Shown: piece by piece, positions 7,138-16,482 of the stretch | Layout of the letters: every line of letters begins with the position of its first letter | Numbering within the stretch: the stretch's first letter is position 1 | Assembly: GCA_905202125.1 (NCBI GenBank) | Contig: CAJKQX010000009.1 | Location: 1 to 48,221 of the forward strand | DNA: 48,221 bases | Source of the DNA: an uncultured Prevotella sp. | GTDB lineage: Bacteria > Bacteroidota > Bacteroidia > Bacteroidales > Bacteroidaceae | Direction: 5' to 3' | The notes under the pieces: generated by a model | The model's database searches: none | What the model was told of the DNA's origin: nothing | What the model saw: only the letters and a program-made list of their open reading frames with translations | Position numbers and translations under genes: made by a program

Positions 7138-9990
7138 CTAATGACCGATTCGGGCTAAATTATCCTTAGCCTCTTCCAACTCTTTTCTCAAGAATCTCGC
7201 TGTGTATCCTTTCTCACATTCGGCCACCTCTTCGGGAGTGCCGCATGCCAGTACAGTGCCACCTCCACGTCCTCCCTCGGGTCCCATGTCGATGATATGA
7301 TCGGCCAGTTTTATCACGTCGAGGTTGTGCTCGATTATTATCACCGTGTTGCCGCGGTCCACCAGTCTCTGTATTACGTCCATCAGTATCCTTATGTCCT
7401 CGAAATGCAGACCTGTTGTCGGTTCGTCCAGGATATAAAGCGTCTTGCCCGTGTCGCGCTTGCTCAGTTCGGTGGCCAGTTTCACACGTTGGCTCTCGCC
7501 GCCCGACAGTGTGGTGGACGGTTGTCCCAGCTTGATGTATCCCAGACCCACATCCTGTATCGTCTTTATCTTTTGCAGAATGTTGGGCACGTTCTCAAAA
7601 AATTCCACTGCCTGGTTTATTGTCATGTCCAGCACGTCGGCTATGCTCTTGCCCTTGTATCTCACCTCCAGAGTCTCGCGGTTGTAACGTTTGCCATGGC
7701 ATGTCTCGCACGGTACCATCACGTCCGGTAGGAAATTCATCTCGATGGTCTTGTATCCGTTGCCGCCGCATGTCTCGCATCGTCCGCCCTTCACGTTGAA
7801 TGAGAATCGTCCGGGTTTGTATCCCCTTATCTGCGCCTCGGGCAGATTGACAAACAGTGAGCGTATGTCGCTGAACACACCCGTGTACGTGGCGGGGTTG
7901 GAGCGGGGTGTGCGTCCCAACGGCGATTGGTCCACTGTCACCACCTTATCTATATTCTCTATGCCCTCGATGCTCTCGTAGGTCAGCGGTTTCTTCAGTG
8001 AGCGGTAGAAATGATGATTGAGTATCGGTTGCAGCGTCTCGTTGATGAGTGTCGATTTGCCCGATCCGCTCACGCCCGTCACCACAATCAGCTTGCCCAG
8101 AGGAAACTCCACATCCACATTCTTCAGATTGTTGCCCCGTGCGCCATGTATGCGTATGTATTTTTCATTACCTTCTCGTCTTTGCGCAGGGATTTTTATT
8201 GTCATGTCGCCGCTGAGATATTCGGCGGTCAGAGTCTTTTGCTTGAGCATCTCTGCCGGTGTGCCTTGAAACACCACTTCGCCACCTTTGCGTCCAGCTT
8301 TGGGTCCGATGTCCACTATGTAGTCGGCATTGAGCATCATGTCTTTGTCGTGTTCCACCACGATGACCGTGTTGCCCAGGTCGCGCAGATCCTTGAGCGA
8401 TTTTATCAGTCGCTCGTTGTCACGCTGATGCAGTCCGATGCTCGGCTCGTCAAGGATGTAGAGGACGTTCACCAGTTGTGAGCCTATCTGCGTTGCCAGT
8501 CTGATGCGCTGGCTCTCGCCGCCCGACAGGCTTGCCGATCTTCGGTTGAGCGAGAGATAGTCGAGCCCCACTTCGAGCAGAAAGTCGAGACGCGTCTTGA
8601 TTTCCTTTATTATCTCGGTGGCTATGACGCGTTGTTTGTCGTTCAGATGCCCTTCGGCCTCGTCCAGCCATTGTCTCAGTTGGCTGATGTCCATGTCGGC
8701 CAGTTGTGCTATGTTGCTGTCCCATATCTTGTACGACAGTGCCTCCTTGTTCAGTCGCTGTCCCTTGCATTCGGGACATTGGCATGTGGCGAGAAACTGG
8801 TCGGCCCATTTCTGTCCGCTTGCCGAGTCATCGTTTTCCATCACCGTGCGCAGATACTTAATGACGCCGTCAAACATCACGAAATAGTCACTCGATGTGT
8901 GTACCACCTCTTTGTCTATGCGTATGTTTTCGAGCGAGCCATACAATATTTCGTTTATGCAGTCCTCGGGAATATCCTTTATCGGCGTTTTGAGGTCGCA
9001 TTCATATTTTTTCAACAAGGCGTCGATCTGCCAGAATATCATCTGGTTTTTGTATTTGCCCAGTGGCACTATGCCCCCGTCCTTGATGTTGACAGACGTG
9101 TCGGGAATGATTTTGTTCAAATCTATCTCGTTGACATATCCCAGACCCTTGCAGCGCTGGCAAGCACCTTCCGGCGAATTGAATGAGAATATGTTGGGAG
9201 CGGGGTCTTTGTAGGATATGCCTGTCGTGGGGCACATCAGTCGTTTGGAGTAATGTTTGGCCTGATTGGTGTCCTTGTCGAGTATCATGATCAGTCCGTC
9301 GCCCTCTTTCATGGCTGTCGATATGCTTTTTCTCATACGTTCCTCCATGTCGTCGCACATCTGGAGCTTGTCTATCACGATCTCGATGTTGTGGTTCTTG
9401 TATCTGTCCGTTTTCATGCCCCGGGTGATTTCCTTTATCTCTCCGTCCACCCGCACGTACAGATAGCTCTTCTTCCTCAGGCTCTCAAACAGCTCGCGGT
9501 AGTGTCCTTTGCGTTGTCTCACCACGGGTGCGAGGACATAGATGCGTTTGCCCGCATAGGTCTCTTTCACCATGTCGATGATTTTCTCCTCGGTGTATTT
9601 CACCATCTCTTCGCCAGTGGCATAACTGTACGCCGTTCCACTACGGGCATACAGCAGTCGGAGGTAATCGTATATCTCTGTCGTTGTGCCCACGGTGGAG
9701 CGCGGATTCTTGTTGGTGGTCTTCTGTTCGATGCTGATCACCGGGCTCAGACCGGTAATCTTGTCCACATCGGGACGCTCCATGCCTCCGAGAAAGTTGC
9801 GCGCATAAGCCGAGAACGTCTCGATGTATCGTCGCTGTCCCTCGGCATATATTGTGTCGAACGCGAGCGACGACTTGCCCGAACCGCTCAGTCCGGTGAT
9901 CACGGTGAGACTGTCGCGGGGTATTTCCACATCAATGTTTTTAAGGTTGTGCACACGTGCTCCCCACACGTTGATTTTCTCGTTTTCCAT
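7138..9990 (-). CDS. uvrA: UvrABC excision repair protein UvrA
   Basis: A 950-residue protein with the full UvrA layout. The first ABC ATPase half has Walker A GLSGSGKSS (residues ~33-41); a zinc module contains CQRCKGLGY, with CPECKGQRL further on, then signature SLSGGESQRIRLATQ and the Walker B segment VLYILDEPSIGL. The second half has GVSGSGKSTL, zinc module CETCGGNGY and CETCHGKRY, signature TLSGGESQRVKLAT, and LYILDEPTTGLH. UvrA dimers load UvrB on bulky DNA lesions in the cytoplasm. ATG 9990 gives the usual N-terminus (MENEKINVWGARVHNLKNI); a longer in-frame start at 10131 would overlap the upstream gene and adds 47 unrelated residues. The stop is 49 bases below the upstream gene, so co-transcription is possible. 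Confidence 0.97.
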   Translation of the reverse strand: MENEKINVWGARVHNLKNIDVEIPRDSLTVITGLSGSGKSSLAFDTIYAEGQRRYIETFSAYARNFLGGMERPDVDKITGLSPVISIEQKTTNKNPRSTVGTTTEIYDYLRLLYARSGTAYSYATGEEMVKYTEEKIIDMVKETYAGKRIYVLAPVVRQRKGHYRELFESLRKKSYLYVRVDGEIKEITRGMKTDRYKNHNIEIVIDKLQMCDDMEERMRKSISTAMKEGDGLIMILDKDTNQAKHYSKRLMCPTTGISYKDPAPNIFSFNSPEGACQRCKGLGYVNEIDLNKIIPDTSVNIKDGGIVPLGKYKNQMIFWQIDALLKKYECDLKTPIKDIPEDCINEILYGSLENIRIDKEVVHTSSDYFVMFDGVIKYLRTVMENDDSASGQKWADQFLATCQCPECKGQRLNKEALSYKIWDSNIAQLADMDISQLRQWLDEAEGHLNDKQRVIATEIIKEIKTRLDFLLEVGLDYLSLNRRSASLSGGESQRIRLATQIGSQLVNVLYILDEPSIGLHQRDNERLIKSLKDLRDLGNTVIVVEHDKDMMLNADYIVDIGPKAGRKGGEVVFQGTPAEMLKQKTLTAEYLSGDMTIKIPAQRREGNEKYIRIHGARGNNLKNVDVEFPLGKLIVVTGVSGSGKSTLINETLQPILNHHFYRSLKKPLTYESIEGIENIDKVVTVDQSPLGRTPRSNPATYTGVFSDIRSLFVNLPEAQIRGYKPGRFSFNVKGGRCETCGGNGYKTIEMNFLPDVMVPCETCHGKRYNRETLEVRYKGKSIADVLDMTINQAVEFFENVPNILQKIKTIQDVGLGYIKLGQPSTTLSGGESQRVKLATELSKRDTGKTLYILDEPTTGLHFEDIRILMDVIQRLVDRGNTVIIIEHNLDVIKLADHIIDMGPEGGRGGGTVLACGTPEEVAECEKGYTARFLRKELEEAKDNLARIGH

Positions 9991-10039
9991 AAGATACCTA
10001 TCGAATTGTCTGAATGGCTTTCTCCTTACTGTCTGATTT

Positions 10040-10762
10040 TTATAGTCCTCCTCCCGACGATGTGTAGTCCTCGTCGTAGTCGCGCAAGAGATTGACGTCT
10101 TTCTTGATATTGAATTTGCGTCCATCGGCACCCTTCGCCTTGACCAGCACGAAATACACGCCGGTCTTCACGTCCTTGCCTTTGTACTTGCCGTCCCATC
10201 CCTCGGCCGGGTCGGTCCATTCGTACAGTTTCTGTCCCCATCGGTTGAAGATGTAGGCGTGAAACTCAATGAGGCTCTGGTATCCGTCCTTTGCCTTGTA
10301 TATGTCGTTGATGCCATCGCCGTTGGGTGTGAATGCGTTGGGCATCTCCAGTTTGCTCTCCGAAATCGAGATTATTATCGGCGTCATCTCGGCCCAATAC
10401 TCATCGGTGTATTCTATTGTTTCGTTGCCGCGTGTGAACGTGGCGTACAGCATCACTCGGTGTGCTCCTGCTTTGGTGAAGGTGTACTCCGTGTCCTGCT
10501 CGTATCTTATCAGGTATGGGTCTTCCTCACCCTCGAGCAAGAACCTCCATTCGTAGTGTGCCGTCCACGACCCTGTGTTCTCGGCACAGGCCTCAAAACG
10601 CACGGTGAGAGGTGCCGAACCGGAGTAGCTCGTGCCCGTCTCCTCGCCGTCGGGGGTGATGAATGTGGCTGTGGGGTTGATGGTCGGCATGTCCTGCGCC
10701 ATGATGTTGGTGCTGACAATACATATCATCAAAAAGACAAAAAATGATATTTTATATTTCAT
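10040..10762 (-). CDS. T9SS type B sorting domain (gliding motility C-terminal) protein
   Basis: About 240 residues. A signal peptide (MKYKISFFVFLMICIVSTNIMAQ) is followed by a PKD/Ig-like domain (~35-125) and a C-terminal CHU_C/gliding-motility domain starting at MPNAFTPNGDGINDIY, with FNRWGQKLYE, WDGKYKGKDVKTGVYFVLV. This domain is the recognition signal for type IX secretion, so the protein is expected to be exported across the outer membrane and kept at the surface or released. After the sorting domain comes a short DEDYTSSGGGL tail. I chose ATG 10762 because it begins the signal peptide; an upstream in-frame start adds 18 residues. The function beyond secretion is unknown. Confidence 0.85.
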   Translation of the reverse strand: MKYKISFFVFLMICIVSTNIMAQDMPTINPTATFITPDGEETGTSYSGSAPLTVRFEACAENTGSWTAHYEWRFLLEGEEDPYLIRYEQDTEYTFTKAGAHRVMLYATFTRGNETIEYTDEYWAEMTPIIISISESKLEMPNAFTPNGDGINDIYKAKDGYQSLIEFHAYIFNRWGQKLYEWTDPAEGWDGKYKGKDVKTGVYFVLVKAKGADGRKFNIKKDVNLLRDYDEDYTSSGGGL

Positions 10763-10929
10763 ATTACGTAATATATATGCAAAACGCTTGCTCAAAGGAA
10801 AATACAAAGGTATCAAACATGTTTGAATATTCCGTTGCGTGATATCCTATTTTATACAAAATTAACGTGAGCTCGATGATAGAAATCGTCCTCCGGGATT
10901 CATAGGAATCCGTCTTCGATATCGTCTTG

Positions 10930-11607
10930 TCAGAATATTCGTCTCAAACCTATACTGCCGATTATCCGCCCTCTTATTTTTTTGAAATCCACGTATCCCC
11001 ATGCACGGCTGTCGCGTGAGGATGCGCGGTTGTCACCCATGACGAAATATAAGGGATTATCTTGGTCTGTCGGGATGATAATCGGGCCATAGTTGTGCTT
11101 GTCCCATCGGGTGGCGTATGGGAAGTGGGCTTTTAATACGGTGTCTCTCTCGCTCGTCGGAATTACAGATGATGTGAATGTCTGCTCCACTCCGTTGACA
11201 AAACATTTTCCACCCCTTATGTCGAGCGTGTCTCCCGACACGGCGATCACGCGCTTGCACAAAATTAGACGCGTGTCTTCAGGACTCTCAAATACTATGA
11301 TGTCTCCTCTTCGGGGCTTTCTCAGTCCCGGCATACGGATGCGTCCCCAACTGTGGCACAGATCGTATTCCAGCAGATTTATCGGCAATAAGTAAAACAC
11401 GTTTTTTATAAACGCTATCTCCGAAACACGTCTCGGCAGCAATGCTCCATAGCTCATCTCGTCTATTGCTATAAGGCTTTTGGCCTTGATGGTATTCTCC
11501 ATGCTGTCGGTGGGCACCCATCCGAAGGTCACGACAAATGTACTCCCTAATATATATGACAAGGAGAGGCCGAGCAACCATTTCGTGATATGTTTCTTTT
11601 TCTTCAT
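10930..11607 (-). CDS. lepB: Signal peptidase I
   Basis: A 225-residue inner-membrane serine protease. One N-terminal membrane segment (WLLGLSLSYILGSTFVV) is followed by the catalytic serine in VPTDSMENTI (Ser35) and the general-base lysine in LCKRVIAVSGD (~Lys118). The C-terminal box MGDNRASSRDSR is the conserved region E of the family. It removes signal peptides of exported proteins at the periplasmic face. ATG 11607 starts the basic MKKKKH segment; an in-frame ATG at 11640 would add 11 residues. It is separate from operon A, 153 bases above. Confidence 0.93.
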   Translation of the reverse strand: MKKKKHITKWLLGLSLSYILGSTFVVTFGWVPTDSMENTIKAKSLIAIDEMSYGALLPRRVSEIAFIKNVFYLLPINLLEYDLCHSWGRIRMPGLRKPRRGDIIVFESPEDTRLILCKRVIAVSGDTLDIRGGKCFVNGVEQTFTSSVIPTSERDTVLKAHFPYATRWDKHNYGPIIIPTDQDNPLYFVMGDNRASSRDSRAWGYVDFKKIRGRIIGSIGLRRIF

Positions 11608-11666
11608 TGTTTCGGGCAAATGATTGTTTCTGATTATCATGCACTTACATTTGGGTTTTCTAAAGA

Positions 11667-11721
11667 GCCTTTGTGGGGTTTTACATGGCCTTTGTAGAGT
11701 TCGTACAGTGGCCTTGTAGGG
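11667..11721. repeat. Short degenerate tandem repeat
   Basis: Three copies of a GCCTTTGTRGRG-like unit occur about every 21-22 bases (11667, 11688, 11711) in the gap between the TolC gene and the signal peptidase gene. It resembles the R1 array in having three spaced units, but the unit sequence is different. Confidence 0.4.
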
Positions 11722-11760
11722 ACTCTAAAAGAGCTCTGTACAAATATCGACCGGTATCAT

Positions 11761-13251
11761 TTATTTCTCGCCATCAATCAACTCGTCGTAGTCGGCGGTC
11801 AGATCGGTATGATTGATCCAGTCGTAAAGCGTGTAACGTCGCAGGGTGTAATAGTTCACCCAGAACGATTGCAACTGGTTGATGTATTGATTGCGGGCGC
11901 TTTCGAGTTCCTGCTGAGCCGTATTGAGGTCTGTCACGGAGATGCTGCCTGTCTCAAATCGATTTTTGGTTATGCCGTAGCGTTCCTCTGCTATATCCTG
12001 GGCAAGTCGTGACTGATTGCATTGTGTGGCTTGCATATTGAATTTCATGGACATGGTCTGCAAGTCCTCGATATATTTCTCGCGGGCTTGTCCCATCTGT
12101 GTCCGCACGGCTTCGAGGTCGGATTTGGCCATACGCACACGTCCTTTGCTCACACCCCAATCAAAGATGGGAAGCGAGAAGGTGAGTCCCACAATCTCGC
12201 TGTTCTCCAGATTGCGGTAAGCATCGGCAAAATGGTTGGTGGTGCGGCTGAATCCTACCGCTCCATGAATACTCATCTGAAGACCTTTGTTGGCCTTAGC
12301 CTCTTTGAGATTTCTCTCCGCATCAAGTATGTTGAGCTGTTGAGACAACACATGCTGCGAATTTTTCAAGGCCTTGCTCACTACCTCTTCGGCATTTACC
12401 GTGATGGCGGGAATATTGTCTGGAGCAATGAGCCGTATGTCGTTGTAGTCGCTTATGCGAAGATAAGAGAACAGACGGAAACGCTGGTTCTTCAATTCTA
12501 TTTCCATATTATTCTTTTCGACCTCGGCGTTGAGCAGCGACAGTTTGAGTTGTAAGAGATCGTTTTTGGTGATCGAACCTATCTCGAAACGTTGCTCGGA
12601 CATCTTGTATAGTTGCTGTCGGTCCTGCAATGTGTTGACACTCTGCTGATAGGACGACTGTGCGGACAACACTGAGAAATATAGGTTTACGGCATTTACC
12701 GTCACGTCCTCCATGTTTTCCAGATAAATGCGCTTTGCCTTTTCGTATTTCAAAGGTTCGGTCTTCTGGCTCCAACGCAGAGAGTTGAAAGCCCTGAGAG
12801 GTTGTGTGTATGAAATTCTGAAAGGTTGTGAATTATATATTTTCTTGTCGTAGCTGTATTGGTCGAGCCGATACAGATACGACTCCACCGAGACCCGTCC
12901 GCCAAGAGGCACTATTTCCTGATTTACCGAGAGCGACATATTGTTGCTCATCGTGTTGTTTTTCACGAGCGACACTTCACCCGTCTCGTAATTGCGGGCC
13001 TCGACCATACTTCTGTTGAACTCAAACAAGTCGCCTGACAGATTGACCGATGGTAGCAGTTGGGCCTTGAACGACCTGAAACTCCAATACTGGCTCATGA
13101 AATTGAGACGTGCTATCATCGCGTCGAGCGAATTTTTCTGTCCGATCTTTATCGCATCGTTGATAGTGATGACCCGTTGTGCTCCGGCATTGACACTGCA
13201 AAAGGAAATAGCCAGAAGACAGATGATTTTATTTATCTTGAATGTTCTCAT
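11761..13251 (-). CDS. TolC family outer membrane efflux protein (operon A)
   Basis: A 496-residue outer membrane factor. A signal peptide (ending SVNAGAQR) is followed by the duplicated TolC pattern of long alpha-helical repeats (QEIVPLGGRVSVESYLYRL, then a second repeat ending VTDLNTAQQELESARNQYI). It would form the trimeric outer-membrane channel completing the tripartite pump with the adaptor and RND permeases encoded just upstream. Its ATG overlaps the stop of the RND gene (ATGA, 13248-13251), showing translational coupling, and it is the last gene of operon A. Operon B has no equivalent, so this channel may serve both pumps. Confidence 0.9.
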   Translation of the reverse strand: MRTFKINKIICLLAISFCSVNAGAQRVITINDAIKIGQKNSLDAMIARLNFMSQYWSFRSFKAQLLPSVNLSGDLFEFNRSMVEARNYETGEVSLVKNNTMSNNMSLSVNQEIVPLGGRVSVESYLYRLDQYSYDKKIYNSQPFRISYTQPLRAFNSLRWSQKTEPLKYEKAKRIYLENMEDVTVNAVNLYFSVLSAQSSYQQSVNTLQDRQQLYKMSEQRFEIGSITKNDLLQLKLSLLNAEVEKNNMEIELKNQRFRLFSYLRISDYNDIRLIAPDNIPAITVNAEEVVSKALKNSQHVLSQQLNILDAERNLKEAKANKGLQMSIHGAVGFSRTTNHFADAYRNLENSEIVGLTFSLPIFDWGVSKGRVRMAKSDLEAVRTQMGQAREKYIEDLQTMSMKFNMQATQCNQSRLAQDIAEERYGITKNRFETGSISVTDLNTAQQELESARNQYINQLQSFWVNYYTLRRYTLYDWINHTDLTADYDELIDGEK

Positions 13252-16200
13252 AGTGGATGTTTTATTTTAGTTAGGTAATGTTTGACGTATGGAATGAATG
13301 CAGATGGAACGCCGTCACGGGGTGGTAACTTTTTCTGTTTGCGCACAAGAAATGTCGGAAGGAAGACTAACACACCTATGAGCGAGGCCAACAGTCCGGC
13401 GATGGTACCCACGGAAAGTGAATACCAAAAGTCATTGCTGCCGATGTCATCTGTGAGAAATGGAACAAAGCCCAAAATCGTTGACAGTACAGTCAGCAAA
13501 ATAGGGACAATCTTCTTATTGCATGACTTGACAAAGGCTCTTGCGGACGACAAAGACCCGTGCCGGCCTTTTACGACATTGTATTCGTAAGTCATATATA
13601 TGCTCGCATTTATGGTTTGGCCGCATAGCAAAACCAACGCGGCCATTCCACCCACACCGAAACTGATATCCAATGTGCTGAAAGCGAGAAACATACCGAT
13701 AAACGATACAGGGATGACCACGATGATGGCGAACGGTTGTTTCAGAGAGTTGAGCAATACGCTTGTCGTGACAAACATGATGGCAATAATGATAAGAATG
13801 AGCCAGGGCGACAGCCTGAAGTCATTGCCGTCATGATACACATCTTCCTCAATACTGAAGCCCATGGGCAATATTTTTGATATGTTCTCGACTTTCCTGT
13901 CTCTCATTTTGTAAGCCGCAGACATCGAGCCTTTGTAATTGTATTGGACATACAGTTCATATTCCTGGTTGCTCTTGTAAATGTCCATCGGCACCACATG
14001 TTTGCGGATGGTTGCGATATCTGATAACTTCACCTCCATGCCACGTATTTTTATCGGCCGGTTCATGAAGTTCCATTGGTCATAGTCCGACGACTGTTCG
14101 CTCCGCAACAGGAGGCTGTTTGCCTGAGCATCATCTACTCTCATGACATTGCCTCCGCCGAATACGGAGGAAATGGCATTGTTGATATCCGAGAGTGTAA
14201 GTCCATATCTGTTCATCGCCTCGGAAGAAATATTCAGGTCGAACTCCGAGTAATCCGGCATGTAACCAAGAGAGTAAGACGCCACGGTGATGTCTCTGAC
14301 CCTCTTCTCCATTTCCAGCGAGTCGCGGATGAGATTGGCATAACGGTTCAGTTCGTCATAATTGTAGCCTTTGATTTTTATGTGATATTGTCCGGCTGCT
14401 TTTCTCGCAGTGTTCGCGAACTGCGCATCGCCCGGTCCGCTCACGCTCCACGATACGCCGCTTATAGACAAAGCCCTGTCTACAATCTTGTTTCTTGCGC
14501 TCATGGGCATTCCGTCGGCTATCGCATCTTTGTGAAAATATATACTGATTGATGCACTCTCCTTGCCATTGATATCTGTCACGTATTTTTTTATACCCGG
14601 CAATATGCTCAAAAGGCTTTCCATCCGCCGTAGCGGCACATTGAGCATTTCCGGCTTACCGCCGGGAGGAATCGACACTCCGATGCTGATGGAGGGCCTG
14701 TCGTCGGCATCGGTATTTTTGTCCTTCAGTTTCGGCATTGTTTTGTAAAGTCTGTAAATCGACCCGCCCAAAACATTGTTAACCGTTGATCTCAGTTTGT
14801 CATTATAAAAATCGCTGCCAAAAATATCGTTGTATAAATCTACGGTCTTTCCTTCTCCATTCAGTTTCACCGGCAACAGATATACAGGAATGCCGAACGA
14901 GAGAATGAGTATCGCCATGACAAGGATGCGGTGACGGCTCAGGAGGCAGATGGCCGACCCGTAATATCTGTTGAGACGGTTGACGGCTTTCATATACACG
15001 AAAGATCTTCCGGCCTGCCGTCGTGATGTCACTCCCATCTTATCCATTAATGCCGGCACAAAGAATGTGGCTGTGAAAAGCGATGCCGAAAGATTGATGA
15101 TGATTACAAGTGCAAAATCCGTCAGCATGGCCTTTTGCACTTCGCTCAGGAAAAAGACTATCGACAGTGCTCCTATTGTGGTAAGTGTGGCGGCGAACAT
15201 CGGCTGAAACACGTTTCTGTTGCGTTCATAGAAAATCTGGTTGGACATTACAATGGAATTGTCGATTATAAGGCTCAACGAGATAGTGATTCCGGCCAGG
15301 GCATACATGTTCATTTCGACCTTAAACAGAAAATAGCCTATGACCGATATTAGCAGAGAGGCCGTCATGCTCAGGATGGTGACGATGGAGACCTTGATGT
15401 CACGCGAGGAAATGAAGATAAAGACAATAAGTATGAGGATGGTGATGGCTGAACGCACAGCGATGTTCTGCAACTCGGATGCCACATCCTCCGAGTCATC
15501 GTTCTGCAATATTATGGAATATCCTTGCGGTACGTGAGTGGAGATTTCGTCAAACACCTTTTTCACCTCCTTGCTCACGGTCATCTCGTTGGCATCGTCT
15601 TTTGCGGAAATCGATATGAAGACAGTATTCTGTCCGTTGATGCGAGTATTGCTGTACAGGTTTTCCTCGGGAACAATCGTTACCAACGACGAGAGCGGTA
15701 TCTTACGTCCGTTACGCGCTTTCACATTAAGTCGCATCACATCATCGACCGTAAGTGAGGACTCCAACGTCAGTCGGATGGTGCGGATATGTCCGTCGTC
15801 TGTGCGGTAGGGTATCATGCCCAACGACGACCCGGAACCGAACTTGTTTATCAAGGATGTAATCCGACCTGCGTCCACCTGCAAATCTTCAAGAAGCCGG
15901 CTGTCGTATTTCAGCAGATACTGCTTGTCACGCTCATGGTTGTAGTTCAACTCCTTCACGCCCTTGACCAGCGACAGTTGCGGTATGATGTCGCGCTCTA
16001 CGAATTTGATAATCCTGTCTGTCGGTTGTGTGGCGCTGACGGAATACTCCATGAAGGCCGCTTTATTGTTTATCGCATTTGTCACGTTGACCTCGGGATA
16101 GTAAGCCATCGCCGAAATCATGTCCCATATCTTGTGTATGTTTGTGGTTACTGCAAACTTTGCCTTCTCCATATCCGTGCCTTTGGCCATACGCAACGTT

Positions 16201-16472
16201 ATATTGCCATTGTCGCTGCCTGATTTGGAGATCACGCTCACCACGTTCTCCGTTCTGCTGAGCGCCTGTTCGAGTATGTTTGTCACCTCGTTTTCGACAA
16301 TACGTGGTGACAGATGGTTTCTTGTATTGAAACTCACGGTAATCTCCGGCATATCTACGGACGCATGGCTCCTGTAAGGCAGAAATGGAATCACTGCCAA
16401 ACCTACAAGCATGATACATATAAAAGATGTAACTACCGAAAAAGACGATATGCTGAAAGATTCCTTTTTCAT
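13248..16472 (-). CDS. RND efflux permease, second subunit (operon A, 'RND2-A')
   Basis: A 1074-residue AcrB/AcrD/AcrF-superfamily permease. A first membrane helix (SFSVVTSFICIMLVGLAVIP) is followed by a large periplasmic porter domain, a membrane block with ITISLSLIIDNSIVMSNQ (TM4, carrying the proton-relay Asp), a second periplasmic domain, and a second membrane block containing VLLCGQTINASIYMTYEY. It differs strongly from the adjacent RND1-A, so the pair is probably a heteromeric pump like MdtB/MdtC rather than a recent tandem copy. Its closest relative in the window is RND2-B (33351-36431). ATG 16472 gives a 10-base gap after RND1-A; ATG 16496 is also in frame. Confidence 0.9.
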   Translation of the reverse strand: MKKESFSISSFSVVTSFICIMLVGLAVIPFLPYRSHASVDMPEITVSFNTRNHLSPRIVENEVTNILEQALSRTENVVSVISKSGSDNGNITLRMAKGTDMEKAKFAVTTNIHKIWDMISAMAYYPEVNVTNAINNKAAFMEYSVSATQPTDRIIKFVERDIIPQLSLVKGVKELNYNHERDKQYLLKYDSRLLEDLQVDAGRITSLINKFGSGSSLGMIPYRTDDGHIRTIRLTLESSLTVDDVMRLNVKARNGRKIPLSSLVTIVPEENLYSNTRINGQNTVFISISAKDDANEMTVSKEVKKVFDEISTHVPQGYSIILQNDDSEDVASELQNIAVRSAITILILIVFIFISSRDIKVSIVTILSMTASLLISVIGYFLFKVEMNMYALAGITISLSLIIDNSIVMSNQIFYERNRNVFQPMFAATLTTIGALSIVFFLSEVQKAMLTDFALVIIINLSASLFTATFFVPALMDKMGVTSRRQAGRSFVYMKAVNRLNRYYGSAICLLSRHRILVMAILILSFGIPVYLLPVKLNGEGKTVDLYNDIFGSDFYNDKLRSTVNNVLGGSIYRLYKTMPKLKDKNTDADDRPSISIGVSIPPGGKPEMLNVPLRRMESLLSILPGIKKYVTDINGKESASISIYFHKDAIADGMPMSARNKIVDRALSISGVSWSVSGPGDAQFANTARKAAGQYHIKIKGYNYDELNRYANLIRDSLEMEKRVRDITVASYSLGYMPDYSEFDLNISSEAMNRYGLTLSDINNAISSVFGGGNVMRVDDAQANSLLLRSEQSSDYDQWNFMNRPIKIRGMEVKLSDIATIRKHVVPMDIYKSNQEYELYVQYNYKGSMSAAYKMRDRKVENISKILPMGFSIEEDVYHDGNDFRLSPWLILIIIAIMFVTTSVLLNSLKQPFAIIVVIPVSFIGMFLAFSTLDISFGVGGMAALVLLCGQTINASIYMTYEYNVVKGRHGSLSSARAFVKSCNKKIVPILLTVLSTILGFVPFLTDDIGSNDFWYSLSVGTIAGLLASLIGVLVFLPTFLVRKQKKLPPRDGVPSAFIPYVKHYLTKIKHPL

Positions 16473-16482
16473 TTGCGTTGTA

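Noticed and set aside
9253..10095. 280-codon plus-strand frame opposite uvrA
   Set aside because: It is antisense to highly conserved UvrA coding sequence and shows no protein family features.
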